This document shows positions 47,343 through 58,765 of a stretch of DNA of 64,000 nucleotides, one piece after another. The position numbers were made by a program, and so were the translations under genes. Position 1 is the first letter of the stretch, and every line of letters starts with the position of its first letter. Source of the DNA: Allium sativum (Eukaryota; Streptophyta; Magnoliopsida; Asparagales; Amaryllidaceae); NCBI GenBank assembly GCA_030737875.1, contig CM060912.1:884515199-884579198 (forward strand), written 5' to 3'. The notes below the pieces were generated by a model, which searched no databases, had not been told where the DNA came from, and worked only from the letters and a program-made list of their open reading frames with translations.

Positions 47343-50300
47343 GTGAAAATTAAGCTCACATCCTTAAAACTAAAGTTAATTAGGCTCACATCCTCCCCTT
47401 TTTGAAACATACAAATTTCATCCCTATTTTTAAAACGCAGCTTTAATTTGTACGGAAATGCCCTTATTAAATTTTACAATGTAATTAACGTTTATAGGTT
47501 ATGTATTAGGGTTTTATTTTTATCCAGAAACATAATTTTCGTATCCATGGTGGCGGCGGCGTCTTCCATATACATTTTTTGTCTTTGGATTCTTTCATTC
47601 TCATTTTTCGTTTACTGATTTACTTTTTTCTTTTTTGTTATCGGCTTTTACAGATCGTAAGGGGGAGGGGGAATGGCAGTGCTGGGTGGTGGAGGAGAGG
47701 TAGCAGACAACGCCTGAGGTGGAGGCAGTCCAATCAGGGGCGGCGGCGGTGATCACTTCGCGGTGGGGTGCAGTTTTGGGGCTGTACAGGTGAAGTCGAT
47801 GTACTCGGGAACTTTTCAGAGATTTAAACAGATCATTGCTTGATTAGGCTCATGGATTTTACTTCTGCAAGGTAATTTTCACTTTTTATTAAAAAAATCT
47901 TATTCATGTTTTATTTTTTGTTTTGATTTTTATTGGTTGATTATTCTTATGTTCAATTTCATGTCGAGTTTTCTCAATGGATAATTTAGTTATTATATAA
48001 GGTATTAGAGTTTTTTTTTGATCATACAGCCGTATGTATGAATTTTTCAATATATTTGTTCTTCTATTACGAATACGTGTATAAAAGCATGCAAATACTG
48101 TGAATTTTAGCATACCATTATGCAAATATTTGGTAGAATACGTGCTTACTGGTGTTTTGCATTTACTCAGGAAAATTGTGTGTTATTGTGCATATATTCT
48201 GTATATATGCATTGAAATATGCAAATCTTTTGACTGTCTATTTGTATGCGTGTTTGACTATTTATTCTGGAAATTTTCTGTGACTGTGCATAATTTTGTT
48301 CGTATAGGCAGAATGCTTGCACACTTTTTGTGCATATAGTTAGAATGATTGCACACTCGTGCGCTCATATTTATAACTTTTGTACATTTTATAACTTTTT
48401 ACTTCTTATAACAGAGACCTATGCTGGATGATGTACCTGTGGTAGATATTGAAAACGAGGGAGCATTAGTAAGCACGAAACAGCTGTAATTACGAAAACA
48501 AACCCAGTGATTAACAGGGGGAAAAGTGATGTTTATATTTTTTTTAACACAATGTTGATTGATATTTTGTTTTCGAGCTGGCGAATATGATTATGTAGTG
48601 TCTAAAATGAATTAATTTGCTATTTTATGTATTAAATTAAGTTGTTCTAATTGCTCATGTCATTATGAAATGTTGTGTTTTTATGTACAGTTATTCATAA
48701 TATTTTGCATACTTATATGCATTTTTTCAATATAATTGCTTACATAACTGCAAATATTTGCAGGATTACTCCAAAAGACGATGATGTTTTTTTAAACTTA
48801 CCAGTATGAAAGTATTATTATTAGTTGCATACATATTTTGCAAATGCTCTAAATGTTTGATCTTTGAATTTTTTTGAATACTTGCATCCACCTATGCAAT
48901 TTTTCTAAATAATTGCTTACATAACAGCAAATATTTGCAAAATTAATCAACTAGTTGATGCCGTCTTTGAGGTTTAGAATACTATCTGTATGAACAGAAC
49001 TGCAAAAGTATTACATAATATGTAACAAAAAAAAACTGTAAACATATAACTGTGAACATGTAAGCTAGTAAATACAAACATTTATTCATATGTGCAAAAT
49101 ACTGGCAAAGTTGATATAGATATGCAATATAAATGCATATATCTATGCAACTATACATAATAATTGCATACTTCCATCCAACTGTATAGAAAAATTGCGT
49201 ACACAAAGATTCTGAACAAAAATAACTGTTAAAAACACAGAATCATTATTAAAATACAGAACTAAATTTAAAGCAGCATGAAAAAATTCACAATAGTTTA
49301 CGTTACAAGATATGCAGTATAATTTCATATAGATATGCAATACAATGGCATATATCTATACAACTATACATAATAATTGCATACTTCCATTCAACTATAT
49401 AGAATAATTTGCCACACGTTACAAGAACAAAATCTATTACATAAACCATAAACAAGAATCAACTTCAATATTATATTCCCTTGATTTATACCACACTAAG
49501 AAGATTTTTCTAAATGTAGATTCCATAACCGAGTTTCATTAACAGGGCATAAAACGCTATTCCAAGTAGAAGCAACTTCACGACGATCCACCAATACACC
49601 AATATTTTGCACGACCACTGTTTTAAAGAAAAAATAAAATTAGCCCAATTTGCAGTAATCAAATAAAATTACAAAAACATATTCACATAATTATAACTAA
49701 CTTCATAGTTATGCACAAATAACAGTAATATCTGTATAGTTATATGCAAAATAGCAAAATATTTGCACATATTTTTCTTAAAAATAGATCCAGAACACCT
49801 CTAATATGCATATATTAGAGGTGTATATTCACACATATATGTCGATAATCTTCAAGCATGCAAACAAATAGAAATTCAAATGAGCTGAATATTTTTATGC
49901 ATGTATACAGAAAATATGCATACATATACGCAAAAATTTCTGCATACATTCAACCACACATATTACACCAATAGTTGCATTTTTATATGCTCATACTCAC
50001 ATTATGTGCATATTTTTACACATCTATACAGAATAAATGAAGAAATTTGCTGACAAATTAATTTATACGGTTGTTCAATCAGCAATAACAGTAGAACTTT
50101 ATAAAATATTTAAAACAATCCATCAATAAAACTAGACAAATTAGAATAATGCAGAATAATGAATCAACAAAAATCGATTACAAAAGTGAAACCAGTATTC
50201 GAAATTAAAAAAAAATATACAGTATAAATTACCTTCACGAGGACAGATCCGTTTTTTTAAAAAAAGCTCGACCAAAATAAATCTCTGGAAAAACTGGCTA

Positions 50301-50555
50301 TGAAATTGAATTTCATCTCGTACAAGTTCGACGTCCAGAACTGCAGAAAGAAGTTGCCGCCGCCATGACAAAGAACGAGTTCGAAGTCCAGAAATTAGCT
50401 TTCGATCCATGGTTTTAGGGTTTTGCTGAGTCAGAAGGTCAAAACTGGAATTTGTTAACGCGCAATTCAAATTTAGGGACCTAATTTATATTAAGTTTAT
50501 GACCGGATGTGAGCCTAATTTTGAAACTTAATAGGGACTTGTAAAAAACGCACCC
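47343..50555. mobile_element. Mutator-like element (3213 bp), non-autonomous
   Basis: Flanked by an exact 9-bp duplication TATTGAAAA (47334-47342, 50556-50564), the size made by Mutator-like transposases. AATTAGGCTCACATCC occurs inverted at 47378-47393 and 50505-50520, each about 35 bp from its end, so long imperfect terminal inverted repeats are present. Both halves also carry an ATGG(C/T)GGCGGCG block (about 47547 plus, 50373 minus) preceded by leader-like sequence. The interior (48060-50040) is full of TGCATA/TATGCA words in inverted arrangement. No transposase reading is recognised; the minus-strand frame at 50141-50470 has no known domain. Confidence 0.7.
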
Positions 50556-50578
50556 TATTGAAAATGCGGGGTGTTACA

Positions 50579-52685
50579 GATAGAAAGCATGAAAAAGGGA
50601 AAATGAACATGAATTAATATCAGAGGAGAAGTAATGTGATTAGGTGAGGAGGGATTTTGGTTTGTGTGAGTTTCTTTTGAGTGAATAAGAACATGAACAA
50701 CACAGAAGGAGGAGGAAAGAGAAGGTAGGGTACATGTGTACTAACTCTTTTGATGCTTTTGATACGTATGTTTTGTGTTCTTTTTTATCTTTTCTTTTTT
50801 TAATAGGTACAACTTACATATATTCATTTGATTACCTCTAGAGTTTCCTAGCCCATACGATCGCGTATGAGGTCCGATTGTTATGAAACTCAATATTGCA
50901 CTATGATTTACAATTCTGGATCCGATGGAAATGGTTTCGTTAAATTCTGAGATTGTTTGGCAGAATGAAATTATCTAAATTAAAATATTATTTTATTATA
51001 TGATTCAATCATATATTCAAATCCAACTATTTATTATTGCTTGTAAATTTACAAAATAGATTTAGAATTTGTATTGTTAAGTGAACAGCCAACTGAAATT
51101 ATTGAATAAGTTTGATTAAACTCTAAACGCTAGCTTATGTTTTTAAGTTATAGTCCAGATAACCATATAAATTTAAAACGTTTGAATTTGCGAGTCATTA
51201 CAATCTATGTGATACCATCGTAATAAACTAGAAAGGTAATGTTGTCGGTAAGGGTCCTAGCAAACAAATATTCTAATTTGTATCCTTGCCCAATCCCCCT
51301 TAATCTGGACCTTATTTATTAGTCACTCATTTTCCCCAATCAACGTTTGCTGACGAAACGGACCTCTATGTACTTATTAAACTTTATTAGTCCCTTATTT
51401 TTCTTCATCAACATTTGCTGCCGGAATGGACCACTACTATTACATGCTTATAAAACTTTACCCTAGATCTAAGTTTTAATTATAATAAACCTTTTCATTA
51501 TCCTTTTCAATTATAACACCATGTTATAATTCTAGTTGCAAATATCCCAAATTTGCCTATTATGATTTATTAACATGTCCATACAGTTAACATAATATTA
51601 TGCTTTGTTCCCTTTCAAATTACAACCCATGTTATAAATTGCAAATTTCCATTAATTTGTCTCTTTCAGTCTAATTCCCTTCTTAATTACAAATCTACAA
51701 TTTACGCATATTTTTCTGTAAATTTAGTTCTTTTTTTTTTAAATATGTGTTTGCGATGTTACCACTATTAATTATATATTTCACGCACAAAACAAGGACT
51801 AAGTCAGTCGTCAATTAACTAACATCTACAGATCTAGGCATGTTTTAGGCGTAAACTTAAATAATTGCAGAAATTTTAAATAATTGATAAGAATGAAACA
51901 TTGATAAGGGGAAGAAGACTGTAAAACTTTCTTACAGAATTTAAATAAAAAAGAAAATTGTAAGAAAAAACAGAGAGATATACGTGCAGAAAATAACTTG
52001 TAGTAAAAAAACTTATATAAACACTACAATACAGTAAAACTATTGAAATTGTAAAAAAAAAAAAACTACAGGAAATCTATAACTATTATAACCCCGATTT
52101 CCCTAAATTACCAAAATTCTAAATAATTACAGCACCCACCAATGGTCCAAAGCTTTCCTCCGTGTCCTCTGTAGATTACATTCTCTAACGTATGATATTT
52201 TTATTTAAAAGATTCTCTCTTAGAAAATATTTAATTTTTAGGGTTCATCCTCAGACAATGAATTCATAAGGGAAAATTAAGAGTGTGAAGGAAATGTCTA
52301 TGTCTAAGGGTTTATTTATAGTGTAACATAGAGATCTCAAACCGTTGGGTTTTAGATTTTAATTCGATCCATAAACGTTATAGTTTTAATTTCAACTTTC
52401 AGATTAAACATCAATTGTTTAAAAATTGACCATGTCACTTAAAAATTCATTCAGATATAATTTGGCTCATTCCTGGACGGAACAACATCTAGGTATAAAA
52501 CACGGGTCAACCCCCGACCATCCATAGATCAACTTGTATATTATGTTCTTTTTTTCTTTTTTCTTTTAAAAGTTTTGATTTATTCTTATAACTTGTTTCT
52601 GTTATAAGTTCTTCGTACTAACTTGGATTCTGACAAGCTATATATAAAAATTGATCAGAAATTTGTCACAGACTCAATGATGCAA
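50579..52685. other. Intergenic AT-rich DNA with old repeat traces
   Basis: No gene recognised. A two-copy degenerate tandem repeat of about 70 bp lies at 51315-51456 (units beginning TTTATTAGTC). Near 52311-52320 a minus-strand TATAAATAAACCC context resembles a decayed LTR promoter. Otherwise nothing notable is seen. Confidence 0.55.
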
Positions 52686-52693
52686 CTCACGTA

Positions 52694-52986
52694 TAGGGGT
52701 GTAAACGGGTCGGACCGAACCGGACGGAGGTGTGTTCAAGCTCTGTCCTATAAGAATTCGGACGGACACGGACCGGACATCATATAGCCTCGAACCGAGA
52801 CAGACAACGGACTGTCATGTTCGATATAGCCTTGGATAATAGAAAAACATCGAACATTTTAGATCGGACTGAACACTAGTGTGTCCAAGCTCTATCCTAT
52901 AAGAGAATCAGACGGACACGGACCAGACACCTTATAGTTTCGGATCGAGCCGGACAACGGACTGTCCTATCCGATATACAACCCTA
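52694..52986. mobile_element. nDart-like hAT MITE (293 bp)
   Basis: Starts TAGGGGTGTAAACGGG and ends ATACAACCCTA, imperfect terminal inverted repeats. Flanked by a perfect 8-bp duplication CTCACGTA at 52686-52693 and 52987-52994. The body is rich in CGGAC/GTCCG words and is an internal duplication of roughly 130 bp. The TAGGGGTGTAAACGGG start is, from general knowledge, typical of plant Tag2/Dart-type non-autonomous hAT elements. Confidence 0.88.
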
Positions 52987-52994
52987 CTCACGTA

Positions 52995-53542
52995 GCCAAA
53001 TTCTAACAATTTCACAAACTTATTATTTTATTAACTAATTCTTTTTTTAATTATTATTACCCGAATTTTATTGTTGTTATATACTCAATCACTAAAATAC
53101 GGGTCCTTGTAAGATTACTCTAAAAATCCATCCTTAATTGGGGTACTAAGGTTAGTACTGAATTATTCACCTTTTGGGACGAGTTCAACGCACATAAAAT
53201 GGGCGTTCATTAAAGAATGTTCGTTGCATTACTGGCACGTACAATTTTAAGTTTTAACCAAATATGGTGGTCCTTAGCTAAAATTTGGTTGCGTAATTAT
53301 GATTGTTAGTTTTGATTTGTCAAGCTATTATGTGGTGAATTAGTTCAAAAAAAAAAAAAAAAAAAATACTGTATCACAATAAACAGTAGCATATATATTT
53401 GAAAGTGACGTAGCCTTCCAAAAAAAATAATTAATAAAATACTGTATCTGAATCTATATAGATCCACTCATAACGAACCGGTGCCTAAGTTGCTGTTTTA
53501 AGTCTCTTCTTCCATCATCCGATACAAAGAAAATAATCAAAA
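52995..53542. other. Upstream region of the UGT gene
   Basis: AT-rich, with an A-run at about 53347-53366. No clear TATA box is seen close to the start codon; CTATATAG at about 53454 is one candidate. The 40 bp before the ATG (AGTCTCTTCTTCCATCATCC then AATAATCAAAA) looks like a plant 5' leader. Confidence 0.4.
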
Positions 53543-55625
53543 ATGGGGGAAACAAGAAAGCAAAGAATAATCATCTTCCCTTTCATGGCGCAAGGCCACA
53601 TCACTCCGTTCATCAACCTTGCAAACTTCATCACAAAGATCCATTCAAATTACACATTTACCCTCGTTAGCACTCCAGCCAACTTAAAAAATATCAAGTC
53701 CTCTCTACCCGCCGACTCGAATATCAGCCTCAAATCTCTTCCCTTCGACCCTTCATCTCACAACTTACCTCCCAACGGCGAAAACTGCTCGGTATTACCC
53801 TTTCGCCTTTTCATTGATTTCTCCGTAGCTTTAGAAACACTTCAACCTGCCTTTGAAAAGCTTTTGCTAGACATAATTGAAGAAGACAGAGAAGTTCCTT
53901 TCTGTATCGTTGCGGATTATTTCCTGGCATGGACTGTTGAATCTGCCCGTAAATTTGGCATATTTCACTCTGTGTTCGTCACCACCAGCGCTTATGGAAA
54001 CGCTACTTTTCTCTCTCTCAGTCTCCACAGTCCACAAAGGTACATGCATACATATACGCTTGATGTATATATATATTTGTAGATGGTTGAGTTCACTCTC
54101 TGACCTGTTTGCTTAGGATTTGCACTGATCATGTACACGTTTGTTTTCAACAGTAAGACAACTGAAGAAGAATTCACGCTTCCAAACTTTCCAGAAATAA
54201 GATTACATAAAACACAACTCACGCCTTTCCTAGTAAAAGCCGATGGCTGTGATCCTTGTTCACTGTTTTACAAAAGGCAGATAGCATTTTGCAAGCTTTC
54301 AGATGCAATACTTGTGAGCACAGTTAGAGAGTTCGAGCCCTTAGGGTTAAAAATGCAGCAACAGCTTTTTGAGGTGCCGGTTTATGCAGTTGGGGCCTTG
54401 GTTGATCTTTCGTGTTCTCGTTCGGTTGATTATGTTCAAGAATGGTTGGATGGAAAATCCGAAGGTTCGGTGCTTTACATATCGTTTGGTTCGCAAAACA
54501 CGATCAATGCTGCACAGATGATGGAGTTAGCAATTGCTTTGGAGGAGACCAATATTGAGTTTATTTGGGTGATCAGGCCACCATTTGGTTTTGATATAAA
54601 AGAAGTGTTTAGGAAAGAGTGGTTGCCAGATAATTTTGAAGAGAGAATTGGAAAAAGTGGTAAGGGGATTTTGGTGCATCAATGGGCATCACAGGTTTGT
54701 ACAATCAGGCCACCATTTGCAACCTTTTTTTTTTTTCCTTCCAATTTTATTTGTAACTCAACTTAAATTGGAGCATCAGCGATGAATGCCCACAATCAAA
54801 TAAATAGTAAAAGAATCAATCACCTGCTATGTTTGAAAACCCAAATAGTAGGTCACATAATTAAAGGTTAAATGGCTCTTAGCAAGCAACTTTTGGTCTA
54901 TCACCCATTGAAGAATGAAACATTGTTTTAGTGTGCAATCTACTTTGCTCTATTTTCAGCAAAACCAGAGTTGCATGTGTAAAATATATAATTGTACAGT
55001 TCTAAAAGAATGAAACATTGTTTCATTGTGCAATCTCTGTGCCCTGTCCTTATATAGAAAAAAATGTTCTTGTTTTGTTTAGTATATATGCTATATATAA
55101 CGGTACAATTTTAATATTTTTGAAAGGCACAGATTTGTTTTTCCCAGAAAACTCATTTCATATAGAAGAAGACTAGATCTGCCTATGGCGAAGTTAGTTT
55201 AATATTTAGGAATATATATACGAATGTTGCAGGTGGACATACTTTGTCATGCCGCAGTTGGTGCATTCTTAAGCCACTGTGGGTGGAACTCCGTGCTAGA
55301 AAGCCTGATCAATGGTGTACCCATACTAGGCTGGCCATTAGCGGCAGAGCAGTTCTACAATACCAAGTTTCTTGAACAAACAGGAGTGTGCATTGAAGTG
55401 GCACGAGGTAATACTGAGCATTCCAAGGTGCAGAAACAAAAAATTGTGAAGAGCATCAAGATTGTGTTGGGTGATGGAGAAAAGAAAATGAAGAAAAAGG
55501 CCACAGAAATCAGTGAAGTGATCAAACGAGCCATGAAAGCTGAGAACGGAAAAGCTGGTTCCTGCATTACCGAGTTAAATGATGTGTTGCAATTAGTTCG
55601 TTCGAAAACGATGACCCCACATTGA
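53543..55625 (+). CDS. UDP-dependent glycosyltransferase, family 1 (UGT92A-like), three exons
   Basis: Likely transfers a sugar, usually glucose, from a UDP-sugar to a small lipophilic acceptor in the cytosol. Exons 53543-54039, 54154-54694 and 55233-55625 give 476 residues, normal for plant UGTs. Introns are GT-AG: the first (114 bp) in phase 2, the second (538 bp) in phase 0. The N domain has MAQGHITPF with the probable catalytic His19 and VADYF with the probable partner Asp125. The C domain holds a full 44-residue PSPG donor box (343-386): WASQ at the end of exon 2, then HCGWNS (361-366) and a final Gln386, which usually favours UDP-glucose. The second intron splits the PSPG box after its fourth residue. 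TTEEEFTLPNFPEI resembles UGT92A from memory, so the subfamily is tentative and the acceptor unknown. No stops or frameshifts. A partial tandem copy follows. Confidence 0.9.
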
Positions 55626-55923
55626 ACATGTAATTGTTAGCAGGTAACATTTACTTCAAAATACGGACGCCATTGTTTAAATGTTTGCCAAAAACGACGC
55701 CATTGTTCAAATGTATGTACTGCCACCATTGGCTTAAATGTTTACTTCAAAATAAGGACGCCATTGTTTAGATTGTTAGCAGGTAACATTTACTTATGTC
55801 CTTATGTAATGATTATCAATATCATCGATGATTGTTAGTCCATATTTTTTACTTTCAATTTCTGCTTTCAAATGTTCAATCCAACTTTTGTTGCTCAATT
55901 TCCATAACCCTTCGCATTTTCAA
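55626..55923. other. 3' flank of the UGT gene
   Basis: Contains two or three copies of an ACGCCATTGTTTAAATGTTT phrase, a short local duplication, and no gene. Ends at the breakpoint where the truncated UGT copy begins. Confidence 0.5.
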
Positions 55924-56379
55924 ATGGCAAGGGGATTTTGGTGCATCAATGGGCATCACAGGTTTGTACAACCTTCTCATTTGCAACCTCTTTTTTTTCC
56001 TTCCAATTTTACATGTAACTTAACTTAAATTGCAGCATCAGCGATTAATGTCCGCAATCAAATAAATAGTACAAGAATCAATCACCTGCTATGTGTGAAA
56101 ACCCAAACAGTAGGTCACGTAATTAAAGGTTAAATGGCTCTTAGCAAGCAACTTTTGGTGCTATAACTCATTGAAGAATGAAATTTTGTTTCAGTACAAG
56201 GACTACGGCCACATTTCAGTACAAGTACTCTACCTTACATACAAAGAATGATATCTGGCAATCACGGGAGGTTCTTGAGTCTTCGAGGGCGTTTACGGTC
56301 AAGTGAAACTAAATCAAATCATATTTCCATTTAAACTATTCTACAATTTTGAACTGAAGGGCATTCCTGATCTTCCTAA

Positions 56380-57819
56380 GAGCATCTCTAGCAGTGACGC
56401 CTAGAGATGTGTAAATGACAGACAATCCAGTTCTAAATGTCAATTCGAATATATTCGAATATGGGGAGAGATTTCAAATCGGACAGCGCCCTTTTTTTTC
56501 TTCTTCTGAACAACGAAAGAAAACGGTGTTTAGAATTTGTTTAAGTTTTAAATGGTTTCTAAACGCCATTTATAGGATGAATGTGTTTTTAAAACCCGTG
56601 GAAATCTATAAACGGTTTTCATTAAACCATATAGAGAAAAAAGAAAAAAGAAAGGAATTTTTTTTATTTGGGCCAGTTTTGAAAAGTAATAACACAAATA
56701 GGTCAGTTTCAAAACTAATTACATAATTAGACCGGTTTTATTTGTACACGCGTCATCAGAGATAATGCTGTTGTATAATTTTGTATTTTACACTAGCATT
56801 ATCTATGATAACGCTAGTTTTCCTAGCGTCATCCGTAATACCCTTCAGCCGCTGTTTCACTTTCCCATTACCTCTTTTCTAAAATTTCTGCCACTTGTTC
56901 CCCCTCCTTCCCCTTTTTGATCTTAGACCAAAAATAAAGAAATTTCCTCCAACAATCAGGTTAATGGCCTCCTCTTCTTCCCGTCGTCCTACTACTGGTA
57001 AGTATTCTTAACTTTATATAAATAAAGTTAATAATTTTGGAAATATAGGTTTTATCATGTGTTGACATTTCAACTCTATTCCGATCTATGGTGAAATTGA
57101 TCCGAATTGTGGTTCCTACAAATTCATGATTAAAGGTTTCATATGTGTTTGTGTTTTGTTACATTGGTGAATAAAGTTACGTTTACGCATGTTTACTATG
57201 TGTATGTATATGTGTATGCTTATGCGTATGTTTATGTGTATGTCTATGCTTATGTGTATGTGTATGTGTATGTTTATGTGTCTGTGTATGTGTATGCTTA
57301 AAGTATTGCGAAAACAGCGCCAATACTTGGTTATGAAATGAGATTATTGAATATTAGTTGTGTATTGTATGCTCTAATACTAGAATGTGGGTATTGTGTG
57401 TGGCAGACTAAAATTGCCCACTGCCTCTTTATGAGGCCGTGAGTAACTAACGGAGCGTTATCTCAAGATAACGCTTCAGAGCGTTATACAAGATAATGCT
57501 TATAAAAATGTTCACTGCTTCAACAGGGACAGTGAGCTCTCAATGAAGCATTATCTAATATAATGCATTTGTTAAAAATGACAAAAATGAGCTTGCGTTG
57601 TTATGGATGACGCTTTTGAAAAAAAAGTGGTATATTTTTGTAATTATTTTTGGAAGTGGCTTATTTTGTTACAAGTTTTTAAAATTGGTCTAAACCAGAA
57701 AATTTTCCAAAAAGAAAACTTAACTTTCATAACGCCGTTCATTGTTGGGACGATGGCTATTTCCAACATTTTTTTCTTCCTTTGCTCCTCTAGATTTTGG
57801 CAAGCTGATGGAGATGCTC
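56380..57819. mobile_element. PIF/Harbinger-like element in the intron of the UGT copy
   Basis: Ends are inverted: GAGCATCTCTAGCAG on the left and GAGCATCTCCATCAG read from the right, 13 of 15 matching. Flanked by TAA at 56377-56379 and 57820-57822, the 3-bp duplication expected for Harbinger. Inside lies a second pair of imperfect inverted repeats of about 95 bp, 56670-56765 and about 57600-57692, which may be a nested element. ATGGCCTCCTCTTCTTCC at 56964 followed by GGTAAGT at 56997 looks like a first exon with donor. No transposase recognised. Confidence 0.65.
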
Positions 57820-58194
57820 TAAGGAGTTGCTTGGGGAACCGATTCCCCGCTGCTGAGCCAACTCCCGAGGCCAGCGCTGCTGCTCCACATATAGTGATAA
57901 AGAACTATACCAAGTGATTATTGTGTTGTGGTTAGTAAAATATTTAGTAGTTCATTGTTGTATTTATGTTTTTTTTTTATTGAGTTGATAAGCTGATACT
58001 ATAGCCGGGCAGTGTATCAGTGAATATGAAATTAAGGGCGTGTCTAATGTGTGGTCAATTATTCGAGTATTCCATGGTCCAGCCTCTTTTTAATCAAGTG
58101 GGAACAACCATCTTTTGTGGATGGCCAAAAAGAAGAAGAAGAAGAAACATTGTTTTAATCAAGTAGGTTTTACGGCTCCGGTCGGTTTCCCCCC

Positions 58195-58195
58195 G

Positions 58196-58229
<34 letters not shown>
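58195..58229. repeat. Poly(A) run, about 33 bp
   Basis: Uninterrupted A tract in the intron of the UGT copy, absent from the parent intron. Creates spurious lysine and phenylalanine frames. Confidence 0.95.
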
Positions 58230-58231
<2 letters not shown>

Positions 58232-58765
58232 ATTTCGTACAAGTTTTCTAGGAAAATATTTTTGAAACGTACAAGTTTGTTTTTTCCTAGAAAACTCATT
58301 TCGTATCACTGAATAGGAGCAGATCTGCCAATGGAAAAGTTTAGTTTAATATTTGAAAATGCATGTGTTTATAGGAATGTACGAATGTTGTAGGTGGACA
58401 TACTTTGTCATCCCGCAGTTGGTGCAACTTTAAGCCACTGTGGGTGGAACTCCATGCTAGGAAGCCTGATGAATGGCGTACCCATACTAAGATGGCTATT
58501 AGCGGCAGAGCAGTTCTACAATACCAAGTTTCTAGAACAAATGGGAGTGTGCATTAAAGTGGCAAGAGGTAATAGTGAGCATTCCAAGGTGCAGAAACAA
58601 AAAATTGTGAAAAGCATCGAGATCGTGTTGGGTGATGAAGAAAAGAAAATGAAGAAAAAGGCCACAGAAATCAGTGAAGTGTTTAAAGGAGCCATGAAAG
58701 CTAAGAATGGAAAAGTTGGTTCCTGTATTACCGAGTTAAATGATGTTTTGCAACTAGTTCGTTAG

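Larger units (their letters stand above)
55924..58765 (+). pseudogene. 5'-truncated tandem copy of the UGT gene
   Basis: Begins inside exon 2: 55924-55961 matches 54657-54694 (GGGATTTTGGTGCATCAATG), with the donor kept. The intron aligns with the parent's up to about 56205, then contains a transposon, and aligns again from about 58230. Exon 3 (58394-58765) is open for 123 codons and keeps the TAG acceptor, but the PSPG box is damaged: HCGWNS is kept, the conserved Glu after it is Gly (NSMLGSL), and GWPL became RWLL. Exon 1 and most of exon 2 are missing, so no full UGT can be made from this copy alone. Confidence 0.88.

Noticed and set aside
58094..58312. Short frames with lysine or phenylalanine runs
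   Set aside because: Produced by the poly(A) tract at 58195-58229.
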